Below, piece after piece: positions 27,939 to 36,766 of a stretch of DNA of 64,000 bases. The stretch is from Caulobacter sp. NIBR1757 (GTDB lineage Bacteria > Pseudomonadota > Alphaproteobacteria > Caulobacterales > Caulobacteraceae). Below the pieces are notes generated by a model. That model did no database searches, was not told the origin of the DNA, and saw only the letters and a list, made by a program, of their open reading frames with translations. How positions within the stretch are numbered: position 1 is the first letter of the stretch; each line of letters opens with the position of its first letter. Location: contig NZ_CP115463.1 of NCBI RefSeq assembly GCF_027912495.1, forward strand, positions 2,926,501 to 2,990,500, written 5' to 3'. The position numbers and the translations under genes are program-made.

Positions 27939-29631
27939 AGGCGCTGATCAGCGCCCGCGCCGCCGCCCGGGCTTCCGGCGTCACCGCGGCGCCCGACAGC
28001 ATGCGGGCGATCTCTTCCTCGCGGGCGTCGGGGGACAGGGTTTCGACCGAGGTGCGGGTCTTTTCGCTATCGCCGGCCTTGGCAATGCGCCAGTGGGCGT
28101 CGCCGCGCGCGGCCACCTGAGGGCTATGGGTCACCACCAGCACCTGGGCGCCGGCGGCCAGGCGTTTGAGGCGCAGGCCGACCGCGTCGGCCACGGCGCC
28201 GCCGACCCCCTGATCGACCTCGTCGAAGATCATCAGCGGCTGGGCATCGTCACGGCCGGCCAGGGCCGCCTTCAGCGCCAGGGCGAAACGGGCCAGCTCG
28301 CCGCCTGAGGCGATGGCCTCCAGCGGTCCGAACGGCGCGCCGGGGTTGGTGCTGATCTCGAAGGCGACGCGGTCGAGGCCCAGGGGCCCGGCGCGCTCAA
28401 TGGCCATTTCCTCGACGGCGACCTGGAAGCGGGCCTTCTCCAGCTTCAGGGGGCCGAGTTCAGCCATCACCCCGGCGGCCAGGCGGTCGCCGGCGGCGCG
28501 GCGTTCGGCCGACAGCCGGCGGGCGGCGGTGAAGTAGGCGTCGCGAGCCCAGTCCTCGGCCGCCTCGGCCTCCTTGAGGGCGTCGGCGTTGCTTTCGATG
28601 GCCGCCAGGTCCTTGGCGAACTTCACCCGCAGATCGGGCAGGTCTTCCACCGCGCAGGACAGCTTGCGGGCCATGGCGCGCAGGGCGAACAATCGCTCCT
28701 CGGCCTGTTCCAGGCGTTGCGGATCCAGTTCGAAGGCGTCGGCGGCGGCGTCGATGGCGGCGGCCGCCTCCTCCGCTTCGTTGACGGCCCGGTCGATGAT
28801 CTCCTGCGCCGCCGTCAGCCGGGTCAGGGCCGCGCCGCCATCGCCGGCGCCGGCCTGCACCGCCCGCTCGCGGGCCCGCTCCAGGGCCCGGAAGGCTGTC
28901 GCCAGGCGGCTGCCGATCTGGCCGGCCTCGATGGCCTCGCGGGCGGCGGAGATGTCGGCCAGGGCCTTCTCGGCGGCGCCCAGCAGGGCCCGCTCCTCGG
29001 CCAGCTCCGTCTCCTCCCCGAGGCGCGGGGCCAGCTGGTCCAGCTCCGACAGCCGCAGGGTGATCTCCTCGACCTCGGCGGCCGCCCGGTCGGCCTTTTC
29101 GCGCAGGGCCTTCAGGGCCTCGCGCGCCGACCGCCAACCGCTCCAGGCGGCGGTGACGGCCTCCACCGAAACCTGGCCAAAGTTGTCGAGCAGGCGGCCG
29201 TGGGTGCGGGCGTCGAGCAGGCCGACCGTCTCGTGCTGGCCATGCACCTCGAGCAGCAGCCCGCCGATCTCCTTGAGGGTGGCGACGCTGGTCGCCTGGT
29301 CGTTGACGAAGGCGCGGGACCGGCCGTCGGCCGACAGCTGGCGACGCAGCACCAGATCCTCATAGGGCGAATAGTCGAGGCCCTTCTCTTCGAGCAGGCC
29401 CCAGACCGCATGATCGGCTGGCAGCGCGAACATGGCGGTCGCCGCCGCCTGCGCCGCACCACGCCGCACCAGGCCGGCGTCGGCGCGGGCTCCGGTGGCC
29501 AGCCCCAGGGCGTCGAGGATGATCGACTTGCCGGCCCCGGTCTCGCCCGTGAGCGCGGTCAGGCCTGGTCCGAAATTGAGGTCGAGCTGCTCGATAAGCA
29601 CGACGTCGCGAATGGTGAGGCCGATCAGCAT
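27937..29631 (-). CDS. recN: DNA repair protein RecN
   Basis: A 564-aa SMC-like ATPase with the N-terminal Walker A GETGAGKS (residues 29-36). Two long coiled-coil regions rich in Ala/Glu/Arg follow, then a C-terminal ATPase half with the signature SGGELARFALALKAAL and Walker B LMIFDEVDQGVGG. RecN acts early in double-strand-break repair. A perfect GTTC-N7-GTTC box lies about 75 nt upstream, matching the SOS control known for recN in many bacteria. The gene is slightly longer than E. coli recN, within the normal range. Confidence 0.96.
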   Translation of the reverse strand: MLIGLTIRDVVLIEQLDLNFGPGLTALTGETGAGKSIILDALGLATGARADAGLVRRGAAQAAATAMFALPADHAVWGLLEEKGLDYSPYEDLVLRRQLSADGRSRAFVNDQATSVATLKEIGGLLLEVHGQHETVGLLDARTHGRLLDNFGQVSVEAVTAAWSGWRSAREALKALREKADRAAAEVEEITLRLSELDQLAPRLGEETELAEERALLGAAEKALADISAAREAIEAGQIGSRLATAFRALERARERAVQAGAGDGGAALTRLTAAQEIIDRAVNEAEEAAAAIDAAADAFELDPQRLEQAEERLFALRAMARKLSCAVEDLPDLRVKFAKDLAAIESNADALKEAEAAEDWARDAYFTAARRLSAERRAAGDRLAAGVMAELGPLKLEKARFQVAVEEMAIERAGPLGLDRVAFEISTNPGAPFGPLEAIASGGELARFALALKAALAGRDDAQPLMIFDEVDQGVGGAVADAVGLRLKRLAAGAQVLVVTHSPQVAARGDAHWRIAKAGDSEKTRTSVETLSPDAREEEIARMLSGAAVTPEARAAARALISA

Positions 29632-29705
29632 GCGGTCAGCTTCGTCTCGAATCGGGTTCGCTCAAAGCCCCGCTCGCGGCGAAGCAGGCGAAACCCTTAT
29701 CACGA

Positions 29706-29720
29706 GAACAAGGCGAGAAC
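29706..29720 (-). promoter_or_regulatory. LexA (SOS) box upstream of recN
   Basis: The plus strand reads GAAC-AAGGCGA-GAAC, i.e. GTTC-N7-GTTC towards recN, exactly the Caulobacter-type LexA site. It lies in the 112-nt recN-bamD gap. Confidence 0.85.
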
Positions 29721-29743
29721 AAACCCATCCTCGCCGACACCAC

Positions 29744-30772
29744 CTAGCGGGTCGGCGGAGTCGGCGTCTCGGCGATCGGATCGGACGTCGGCGGCGGCGG
29801 TTCCGTGCCCGGCGGGGTCACCGGCGGCTGCGGTTCGGGCGTCTGGACCGGCGCGCCGGGCGCCGAGGCGGAGGGCGCCGGGGCGTTGGTCTCGGCCGGC
29901 GGGGCGATCGTCTGGCCCTTGTTCTTGCCCAGCCCGGTGACGCGCTGAAGGATGCTGCGCTTGGCGCCCGGGGTCAGCGGCGCGACGGCAGGCTGCAGGC
30001 CCTTGTCGGTCAGCAGCCTGTAGCCTTCGCCGTACCAGGGATCGTCGCGGAAGTTATAGCCCAGCATGGCGCCGGTGCGCTGCGCCTCGCCGACCAGGCC
30101 GACGGTCAGATAGGCCTCGATCAGGCGATAGAGGGCTTCCGGCGCATGGCTGGTGGTCTGGTACTTGTCGATCACCGTGCGGAAGCGGCCGATGGCGGCG
30201 ATGGTCTGGCCCTCGCGCAGGTACCAGCGCCCGACCTCCATCTCCTTGCCGGCCAACTGGTCGTAGACCATGTCCAGCTTGTAGGTGGCGTCGACGGCGT
30301 ACTCGCTCTTGGGAAAGCGTAGCTGCACGTCGCGCAGGGCCACGAGCGCCTGTTCGGTGGCGGCCTGGTCGCGGCCGACATCGACGATCTGTTCGAAGTA
30401 GCAGATGGCCTTCAGGTAGTAGGCGTACGGCGTCGAGGGGTTGCCCGGGTACAGGTTGATGAACCGGTCGGCGTTCTCGATGGCGTCGGCATAGTTGTTG
30501 GCCTGGTAGTTGGCGTAGGCCGTCATCAGAATCGCCCGGCGGGACCATTCCGAATAGGGGTGCTGACGCTCCACCTCCTCGAAGTAGGAAATGGCGTCGG
30601 CCCAGCGCCTGGCGTCCAGGCGGTCGGCGCCGGTAGCGTAGAGCAGCTCCACGGGGCGCTCGATATAGGCCAGGCGCGGCTTGGGCTTTTGGCCCGCGCA
30701 GCCGGTAACGACCAGGGCCCCCGCGACGGCGGCGGCGAAGATGGCCTTACGGCTCCAGGAAAGAGGCAGCAC
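29744..30772 (-). CDS. bamD: Outer-membrane assembly lipoprotein BamD
   Basis: A 342-aa lipoprotein. It has a positively charged start, a hydrophobic segment and the lipobox VTGC (Cys 25), then TPR-like helical repeats (LYATGADRLDARRWADAISYFEEVERQHPYS, NADRFINLYPGNPSTPYAYYLKAICYFEQ). BamD is the essential partner of BamA in outer-membrane protein insertion. A Pro-rich C-terminal tail of ~70 residues (PPVTPPGTEPPPPT) goes beyond the E. coli form and is common in alphaproteobacteria. The position between lpxC and recN is typical for the group. Confidence 0.95.
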   Translation of the reverse strand: MLPLSWSRKAIFAAAVAGALVVTGCAGQKPKPRLAYIERPVELLYATGADRLDARRWADAISYFEEVERQHPYSEWSRRAILMTAYANYQANNYADAIENADRFINLYPGNPSTPYAYYLKAICYFEQIVDVGRDQAATEQALVALRDVQLRFPKSEYAVDATYKLDMVYDQLAGKEMEVGRWYLREGQTIAAIGRFRTVIDKYQTTSHAPEALYRLIEAYLTVGLVGEAQRTGAMLGYNFRDDPWYGEGYRLLTDKGLQPAVAPLTPGAKRSILQRVTGLGKNKGQTIAPPAETNAPAPSASAPGAPVQTPEPQPPVTPPGTEPPPPTSDPIAETPTPPTR

Positions 30773-30877
30773 GAACCCTCACAATCGAATTCCAACGCGG
30801 GCGCCCCCGCGCCGTTGGCAGAGGTATCTACACCACGCAAGGGCGGGCGCAAATGTGGCGTTTTTCACAAGAAACGC

Positions 30878-30943
30878 CCTTCTCCCGCTTGCCGGGAGAA
30901 GGTGGCCCGCGCAGCGGGTCGGATGAGGGCTGCGCCGGGGGTT
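30878..30943 (+). repeat. Dispersed palindromic repeat family A, copy A3
   Basis: It has the same hairpin (CCTTCTCCCGCTTGCCGGGA...) and GGATGAGGGC tail as A1, but the internal stem is GCCCGCGCAGCGGGTC. It lies between bamD and lpxC, 60 nt from the inverted copy A4. Confidence 0.85.
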
Positions 30944-31003
30944 CAGGACAAGGGAATCGAGGCGGCGGCGCCCGTCGCGCCAGAACATATTTCAATCTGA
31001 AAA

Positions 31004-31074
31004 GCCGGCGCTGCCCTCATCCGACCCTCGGATCGAGTCCGAGGGCCACCTTCTCCCGGCAAGCGGGAGAAGGG
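31004..31074 (-). repeat. Dispersed palindromic repeat family A, copy A4
   Basis: Inverted relative to A3. Its variable internal stem is longer (CCCTCGGATCGAGTCCGAGGG). It ends directly at the lpxC stop codon, so it may also serve as the lpxC terminator. The 60 nt between A3 and A4 hold no gene. Confidence 0.85.
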
Positions 31075-31075
31075 A

Positions 31076-31972
31076 TTAAACCGCCTGGGCCAGTTCCTGG
31101 GTCCAGGTGCGGACGCGCCAGGCGTCCGGGTTGGCCATCAGGGCGCGGACGACCAGGTTGTTCAGGCCGTGGCCGGCGTAGAGGCCGTCGAAACGGCCCA
31201 GGATCGGCATGCCCAGAACATAGAGGTCGCCGACCGCGTCGAGCGCCTTGTGACGCACGAACTCGTCAGGGCGGCGCAGGCCTTCCGGATTGAGGATGCG
31301 GTCGCCATCCAGGACAACGGCGTTGTCAATCGACCCGCCGCGGGCCAGGCCGATGGCGCGCAGAGCTTCCACTTCGCGGACGAAGCCGAAGGTGCGGCAG
31401 TCTGCCAGTTCCTCGCGGAAGGACTCTTCATCGACGACCAGATCGACGCGTTGCGTACCGATCGGGGCGGCGTCGAACTTGATCTCGAAGGCGACTTCGA
31501 ACTGCTCGGACGGGCTGAGGCTGGCGCGCTTGTCGCCCTCGACGACTTCGACGGTATCCAGCAACTCGATATAGCGGCGGGCCGCTTCCTGGCGGCGACG
31601 GCCGACCCGGTCGAGGATTTCGATGAAGGGCTGCGCGGAGCCGTCGAGGATCGGCAGTTCCGGACCGTCGAGTTCGACGACGGCGTTGTCGATCGAGAGC
31701 GCCGCCATGGCGGCCATCAGGTGCTCGATGGTCGAGACGGTGACGCCGGCGTCGTTGCCGATGACGGTGCCCAGCTGGGTCTTCACCACCGCTTCCGGCG
31801 AGACGCGCACGGCGTTGTCGCGGTCGCGCACATCGGTGCGGACGAAGGTGATGCCGGCGTCGGGCCCGGCGGGGCGGATCGAAACGCGGACATGCTCACC
31901 GGTATGCAGGCCCAGGCCCGCGAAGATCGCGGGGCCGCCGACGGTGTGCTGATGGTATGCCGAAACGGACAA
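31076..31972 (-). CDS. lpxC: UDP-3-O-acyl-N-acetylglucosamine deacetylase LpxC
   Basis: A 298-aa zinc deacetylase that commits UDP-GlcNAc derivatives to lipid A synthesis. Visible hallmarks are the N-terminal GLGLHTGEHV, the zinc site HLMAAMAAL, and the second zinc/catalytic block HKALDAVGDLYVLG followed by the catalytic His region YAGHGLNN. Length is normal. A ~170-nt AT-richer leader separates it from the Nudix gene and probably carries its own promoter. The gene is convergent with nothing; repeat A4 abuts its stop. Confidence 0.96.
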   Translation of the reverse strand: MSVSAYHQHTVGGPAIFAGLGLHTGEHVRVSIRPAGPDAGITFVRTDVRDRDNAVRVSPEAVVKTQLGTVIGNDAGVTVSTIEHLMAAMAALSIDNAVVELDGPELPILDGSAQPFIEILDRVGRRRQEAARRYIELLDTVEVVEGDKRASLSPSEQFEVAFEIKFDAAPIGTQRVDLVVDEESFREELADCRTFGFVREVEALRAIGLARGGSIDNAVVLDGDRILNPEGLRRPDEFVRHKALDAVGDLYVLGMPILGRFDGLYAGHGLNNLVVRALMANPDAWRVRTWTQELAQAV

Positions 31973-32141
31973 GACCGATCCTCGAACTGCTGCTGTGCGA
32001 TCGAACTGACCGCATCACGCCCCGTCGTCTTTGTAGGCGTCTCTTCGCAATGCAGCAAAGCAAGAGCTGTTTCGAATTGTTACGCGGAGAAGAGGCTGAA
32101 TTTGTTGACTTTTCACCGCTCGCGCGAACATCGAAAATGGC

Positions 32142-32549
32142 TCAGCCAAGCGCCTTCTTCAAGGCCGGCAGGGTCGCCTTGACGGCCATCGACAGCGGCG
32201 TCGGCAGGGCGTCGAGGGCGAACCAGTCCATGCCCTCGTGCTTCTGGGGCTCAAGATTGACCGCCTCGCCGGTGAAACTCTCGGCCAGATAAGTCGGCGC
32301 GACCCAGTGCTCGGGCGCCTCCGGATAGATTTGGTCGGTCACGCAGAGCAGGCGCAGCTCGCCCAGCAGCAGCCCGGTTTCCTCGGCCACCTCGCGGCGC
32401 AGCGCGTTCTCGATCGGCTCCAGGAAGTCGATCTTGCCGCCCGGGATGGACCAGCAGCCCCTGTCGGGCGCCCGCAGGCGGCGGAACAGCAACAGCTTTC
32501 CGTCCCGAAGGATACAGGCGCCGACGCCGAGGCGGGGTTCCATCGTCAT
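32142..32549 (-). CDS. Nudix hydrolase (MutT/ADP-ribose type)
   Basis: A 135-aa Nudix protein with a complete box: G-x5-E-x7-R-E-V-A-E-E-T-G-L (GGKIDFLEPIENALRREV then AEETGL). The fold start RLGVGACILRDGKLLLFRR is typical. It hydrolyses a nucleoside diphosphate derivative; the substrate is not predictable. It lies between ftsZ and lpxC, behind a strong terminator for ftsZ, so it probably has its own promoter or depends on readthrough. Confidence 0.9.
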   Translation of the reverse strand: MTMEPRLGVGACILRDGKLLLFRRLRAPDRGCWSIPGGKIDFLEPIENALRREVAEETGLLLGELRLLCVTDQIYPEAPEHWVAPTYLAESFTGEAVNLEPQKHEGMDWFALDALPTPLSMAVKATLPALKKALG

Positions 32550-32562
32550 GCTCCAAAGGAAA

Positions 32563-32586
32563 AGGCCCCGACGAACGCCGGGGCCT
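32563..32586 (-). terminator. Rho-independent terminator of ftsZ
   Basis: On the minus strand AGGCCCCG-GCGTTCGT-CGGGGCCT forms a perfect 8-bp stem followed by TTTTCCTTT. It begins 24 nt after the ftsZ stop codon. Confidence 0.85.
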
Positions 32587-32610
32587 CTCCAGTCTCGACT
32601 GAGTCGCTGG

Positions 32611-34164
32611 CTAGTTGGCCAGACGGCGGAGGAAGGAGGGGATCTCCAGATCGTCCCCTTCCTCTTCCTGGTGCAGGTCCTCGACCGGCTGCGGAGCCGG
32701 GCGGGCGCCGCCGCCGAAGGCCGCGCGGGCCTGGGGCGGCGGGGACTGTTCGTAGGCCGACGGCTGACGGCGGCCGCCGAACAGGCTCATCCAGCCGGTC
32801 TTGCGCTCTTCGCGTTGCTCGAAATGCGGGTCGATGGTGAAGTCCTCGGCCGGCGCGTCATCGACCAGCGGATCGACGATCAGCGTGCGCTGCTGCGGCG
32901 GGGCGACGGCGGCGGTGCGGATCTCCGGCTGGCGGACCGGCGCGTCGAACAGGCCATAGTCGGCGGCCTTCGGCGCGGTTTCCGGTTCGAAGGCCGGACC
33001 GGCGATGGTCACCGGCTCGGGACGGATGGCTTCGGGCTCGGGCGCGGCCGGCTGGCTCCAGTACTGCTGGGCCGGTTCCGGAATGCTGGCGACGACCGGC
33101 TCGGGACGGGCGACGGGGGCCGGCTCCGGGGCCCGCATGTCGCCGGCGATCAGCGGCTTGGCGGTGGTGTTGCGCTGGCGGCTGGGCTCGATGGCGGCCA
33201 TCGAGGCCCCGTCCATGCCGGTGGCGACCACCGAGACGCGGATGACGCCTTCCAGCGAGGGATCGAAGGCGGCCCCGAAGATGACGTTGGCGTCGGCGTC
33301 CACCTGTTCGGTGATGGCGTTGGCGGCCTCGTCGACTTCCAGCAGGGTCATGTCCAGACCGCCGGTGACGTTGACCAGCACGGCCTTGGCGCCCTTCAGA
33401 GACACTTCGTCGAGCAGCGGGTTGGCGATGGCGTTCTGGGCGGCCATCAGGGCGCGGTCTTCGCCGGCGGCTTCACCGGTGCCCATCATCGCCTTGCCCA
33501 TCTCGGTCATCACCGTGCGGACGTCGGCGAAGTCGAGGTTGATCAGGCCGGGCAGAACCATCAGGTCGGTGATCGAGCGGACGCCCGAGTGCAGCACCTG
33601 ATCGGCCATGCCGAAGGCTTCGGCGAAGGTGGTCTTCTCGTTGGCGATCCGGAACAGGTTCTGGTTCGGGATGACGATCAAGGTGTCGACGTAGCGTTGC
33701 AGCTCGGCGATGCCGGAGTCGGCCAGGCGCATGCGGTGGCGGCCCTCGAAGTGGAAGGGCTTGGTGACCACGCCCACCGTCAGGATACCGCGCTCACGGG
33801 CGCATTTGGCGATGATCGGCGCGGCGCCGGTGCCGGTGCCGCCGCCCATGCCGGCGGTGATAAAGACCATGTGGGCGCCGTCGAGGTGCTCGCCGATCTC
33901 GACGGTGCTCTCTTCGGCGGCGCTCATGCCGACTTCAGGGTGGGCGCCGGCGCCGAGGCCCTGCGTCACCTGCACGCCGAGCTGGATGCGCAGCGGCGTC
34001 TTGCTGAAGGCCAGCTGCTGGGCGTCGGTGTTCGCGACAACGAACTCAACGCCCTCGAGGCCGGCTTCGATCATGTTGTTGACGGCATTGCCGCCGGCGC
34101 CGCCGACTCCGAACACCACGATACGCGGCTTCAGTTCGGTGGTTTGAGGAGCGTAAAGCTTCAT
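32611..34164 (-). CDS. ftsZ: Cell-division tubulin homolog FtsZ
   Basis: A 517-aa FtsZ. The GTPase domain has the tubulin signature GGGTGTGA (residues ~105-112) and [17 protein letters not shown] at the start. After residue ~320 comes a ~180-residue Pro/Ala/Glu-rich disordered linker. The conserved C-terminal peptide [14 protein letters not shown], which binds FtsA and other partners, ends the protein. The long linker is a Caulobacterales feature. The upstream 330 nt carry a CtrA box and a cluster of GANTC sites, indicating cell-cycle control. Confidence 0.98.
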   Translation of the reverse strand: MKLYAPQTTELKPRIVVFGVGGAGGNAVNNMIEAGLEGVEFVVANTDAQQLAFSKTPLRIQLGVQVTQGLGAGAHPEVGMSAAEESTVEIGEHLDGAHMVFITAGMGGGTGTGAAPIIAKCARERGILTVGVVTKPFHFEGRHRMRLADSGIAELQRYVDTLIVIPNQNLFRIANEKTTFAEAFGMADQVLHSGVRSITDLMVLPGLINLDFADVRTVMTEMGKAMMGTGEAAGEDRALMAAQNAIANPLLDEVSLKGAKAVLVNVTGGLDMTLLEVDEAANAITEQVDADANVIFGAAFDPSLEGVIRVSVVATGMDGASMAAIEPSRQRNTTAKPLIAGDMRAPEPAPVARPEPVVASIPEPAQQYWSQPAAPEPEAIRPEPVTIAGPAFEPETAPKAADYGLFDAPVRQPEIRTAAVAPPQQRTLIVDPLVDDAPAEDFTIDPHFEQREERKTGWMSLFGGRRQPSAYEQSPPPQARAAFGGGARPAPQPVEDLHQEEEGDDLEIPSFLRRLAN

Positions 34165-34262
34165 AGTCTGGACCCCGCGTCCTTGTGAAGTCGTTGGCCA
34201 CGGCCATCAGCGACCCACCCGCTGATATGCCTTACGACCCGTTAACTAGACGACCTGCATCG

Positions 34263-34277
34263 TTAATCGGCAGTTAA
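34263..34277. promoter_or_regulatory. CtrA box upstream of ftsZ
   Basis: TTAA-TCGGCAG-TTAA is a perfect match to the CtrA consensus TTAA-N7-TTAA, 100 nt upstream of the ftsZ ATG. CtrA represses ftsZ in Caulobacter. Confidence 0.85.
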
Positions 34278-34289
34278 TCCGCTTACCGT

Positions 34290-34472
34290 GAGTCGGCCCG
34301 CTGGCCAGCCGTGAACTGAGGATTTTTGTTACGACATAAGGGCTTGCGCGAATCGCGACGGCTCGTCGCAGCTGTCAACAGTTGTGGGTTACCTCGCGTT
34401 TTCGGGGATAGTTGAGTCGGAACTGAGTCATCTCGACGCAAATCGGCCGCCCCGGTGAAGGGCGGCCGATTC
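34290..34472. promoter_or_regulatory. Cluster of five GANTC (CcrM methylation) sites upstream of ftsZ
   Basis: GANTC occurs at 34290 (GAGTC), 34350 (GAATC), 34414 (GAGTC), 34425 (GAGTC) and 34468 (GATTC). In this GC-rich genome that is well above the density expected by chance. In Caulobacter, CcrM methylation of such sites with GcrA stimulates ftsZ transcription. Apart from the CtrA box and the ftsA hairpin, I see no gene in the 330-nt ftsA-ftsZ gap. Confidence 0.7.
34441..34471 (-). terminator. Hairpin after ftsA
   Basis: AATCGGCCGCCC-CGGTGAA-GGGCGGCCGATT is a perfect 12-bp stem beginning 23 nt after the ftsA stop. Only a short TTT-poor tail follows, so termination may be partial. Confidence 0.7.
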
Positions 34473-34494
34473 ACTTGCGGCGATGCTTGGCGGC

Positions 34495-35868
34495 CTAGAG
34501 GTTATCGCGCAGCCAGCTCAGCGTCTTGACGATGCCGTTGGCGTTGGGATCGACCGGGACGCGCGGCTTCTTGATGGTGGCCAGCAGCTTGGCCGACACC
34601 GCCTCGCGCGGGCCGAAGGCGGCGCGGTGCAGGATGCCGGCGGCGGCGCAGAAGGCCGGTCCCGTGACGGCGTCGGCCAGGTGCGGCACGCGGCGCGGAC
34701 GCCCCAGGCGAACCGGACGGTCGAAGACCCGGACGGCGACTTCGCGCACCCCGGCCAGCTGGCTGGCGCCGCCGGTCAGGATGACGCTGGCGCCGGGCTC
34801 GATCATGACGCCGGCGTTCTTCAGCCGGTCGCGCAGCAGCTCAAGGGTTTCCTCGACGCGCGGGGCGATGATGCCCTTCAGCAGCGACCGGGGGGCGATG
34901 ACCGGGCCGGCGCCGGGGTCGTCGCCGCGCGGCGGGGCCTCGATCATCTCGCGGTCCTCGTTGGCCGAGGCGATGGCCGACCCGTGCAAGGTCTTGATGC
35001 GCTCGGCGCCGGCCCGGCTGGTCGACAGGCCGCGGGCGATGTCCTGGGTCACATGCTCGCCGCCGACGGGCAGGCTGTCGATGTGCACGAGGCTGCCGTT
35101 GGCGAACACGGCCGCCGAGGTCGAGCCGCCGCCCATGTCGATGCAGACGCAGCCCAGTTCCATCTCGTCCTCTTCGAGGGCGGCCAGGGCCGAGACGAAC
35201 GGCGCGGCGACCACGCCCTCGAACTCAAGGTGGGCCCGCTCGACGCAGTGGCTGAGGGTCTGGAAGGTGTTCTCGGCGATGGAGACGACCAGCAGCTCCA
35301 GGCCCAGGCTCTTGCCGAACATGGCGCGCGGATCGCGAACGCCCTTCTGGTTGTCGACCGACCAGGCGATGGGCAGCAGATGGATCGGCTTGCGGCCCGG
35401 CAGGCGGATTTCGGCCAGGGCGGCGGCCAGGGCGCGCGAGCAGTCGTTGTCGCTGATCGGCCGGGCGCCGAGCGAGACCCGCGCCGACACCCGGCAGCTG
35501 GCCAGTTGACCGCCGGCGGTGGCGATGGTGACGGCCTGCACCGCGGCGCCGGCGACGCCCTCGGCGCGCTCGACGGCCAGGGCGATGACCTCGGCGGCGT
35601 CGTCCATGCTGGCGATGGCGGCGCCCTTGATGCCGCGCGACTGCACATAGCCGACGCCGGCGGCGGTGAGGGTCCGGTCGGCCTTGCGCACGCCCTCGGG
35701 CTTCATGACGAAGCAGGCGACCTTGCTGGCCCCGAGGTCGACGGCGGCGACCAGCGGCTGGCGGCTGAGCGCCGCCTTCAGCGTATCCTGGGCCTTGCGA
35801 CCCTTGCCATCGTTGCGTTGCGCGGTCTTCAGCACGGGCGGGACACCTTGAACATCATCACACGCCAC
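34495..35868 (-). CDS. ftsA: Cell-division protein FtsA
   Basis: A 457-aa actin-like ATPase. It has the phosphate-1 loop VAAVDLGASKVACFV, the SHS2/1C subdomain, the second phosphate loop CVCIDMGGGSTSAAVF and the adenosine motif VILTGGASQLAG. The C-terminal amphipathic membrane-targeting helix is TLSWLRDNL. FtsA tethers FtsZ to the membrane. The GTG start at 35868 overlaps the end of ftsQ by 11 nt; downstream in-frame starts are possible because the first ~35 residues are poorly conserved. Confidence 0.95.
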   Translation of the reverse strand: MACDDVQGVPPVLKTAQRNDGKGRKAQDTLKAALSRQPLVAAVDLGASKVACFVMKPEGVRKADRTLTAAGVGYVQSRGIKGAAIASMDDAAEVIALAVERAEGVAGAAVQAVTIATAGGQLASCRVSARVSLGARPISDNDCSRALAAALAEIRLPGRKPIHLLPIAWSVDNQKGVRDPRAMFGKSLGLELLVVSIAENTFQTLSHCVERAHLEFEGVVAAPFVSALAALEEDEMELGCVCIDMGGGSTSAAVFANGSLVHIDSLPVGGEHVTQDIARGLSTSRAGAERIKTLHGSAIASANEDREMIEAPPRGDDPGAGPVIAPRSLLKGIIAPRVEETLELLRDRLKNAGVMIEPGASVILTGGASQLAGVREVAVRVFDRPVRLGRPRRVPHLADAVTGPAFCAAAGILHRAAFGPREAVSAKLLATIKKPRVPVDPNANGIVKTLSWLRDNL

Positions 35869-36766
35869 CTTCGACAGGAGCGGCTACCTGGGCCGTCTGA
35901 CGACGGCGAAAAGCGGGGGCGCCGGGCTCGCGCAGGTCGATGCGCTCGAGGCCGGCCTCGAGGATCGCATCGCGGCGGTCCAGCAGGTCCAGCTCGATCA
36001 GGGCGCTCTCCTCGTCGACGGCGGGGAGCAGGATGATCGAACCGTCCTTCAGATGGATGTCCCAGCGGCGCTCGTCGACCCGCACCAGGGCCTCGACGCG
36101 GGACTTCAGGCGTGGACGGCTGGCCACGGACTTGAGGATATCGCCGGCGACCGCCTCGGCCCCCTGCCCGACCACCAGCGGCAGCTGCGGGAAGGCGGCC
36201 GGGTCGGCTTCCGGAATGGTGCGGCCGGCGCCGTCGATGACCATCAGCCGGCCGTTCTTCTGCCAGACGGCCAGGGCGCCGCGTTCCTTCACCTCGACCA
36301 TCAGGGTGTTGGGCAGCAGGCGAACCACCTTGGCCTTCTCGACCCAGCCGACATTCTCGACGCCCGCCCGCACCAGGGCGAGATCGAGGCCGAGGATGGC
36401 CTGACCCTTGGCCGGGGCCAGAACGGCGCGAATGGCTTCCTCGCCGGCCGGCGTGGCGCCGGCGACGTGGATTTCCTGAACGGTGAAGCCCATGCCCGTG
36501 GTCTGGGTGGCCAAAGCCTGGGTCATTGAATCGGCCAGGTCGGCGCCGCGATGGCCGGTGGCCAGCGCCACCACGAGGCCGAGAACGAGGATGCCGCCGG
36601 CCGCGCCGACCGCGATCTTGGGGGACAATCCAACGCCGCGCGCGGCGCGCAGCTTCATGGCCGCCTGCCCCCCCTTGGGCGCAGCCGGTCTTGCCTTTGG
36701 ACTACTGGGGCTTTTGCCCCGAGGGTTGACGATTTTGCGTCCGCCCCCCCGCACCGCCGCGGGCAT
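35858..36766 (-). CDS. ftsQ: Cell-division protein FtsQ
   Basis: ATG 36766 follows a strong ribosome binding site (GGAGGAC) and gives 302 aa. It has a cytoplasmic basic tail, one membrane helix ([19 protein letters not shown]), a POTRA domain ([19 protein letters not shown]) and a FtsQ/DivIB beta domain. It links FtsL/FtsB to the divisome in the periplasm. Its start lies 65 nt inside the 3' end of ddl. A promoter for ftsQA seems to be embedded in ddl around 36900. Confidence 0.94.
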   Translation of the reverse strand: MPAAVRGGGRKIVNPRGKSPSSPKARPAAPKGGQAAMKLRAARGVGLSPKIAVGAAGGILVLGLVVALATGHRGADLADSMTQALATQTTGMGFTVQEIHVAGATPAGEEAIRAVLAPAKGQAILGLDLALVRAGVENVGWVEKAKVVRLLPNTLMVEVKERGALAVWQKNGRLMVIDGAGRTIPEADPAAFPQLPLVVGQGAEAVAGDILKSVASRPRLKSRVEALVRVDERRWDIHLKDGSIILLPAVDEESALIELDLLDRRDAILEAGLERIDLREPGAPAFRRRQTAQVAAPVEGGV

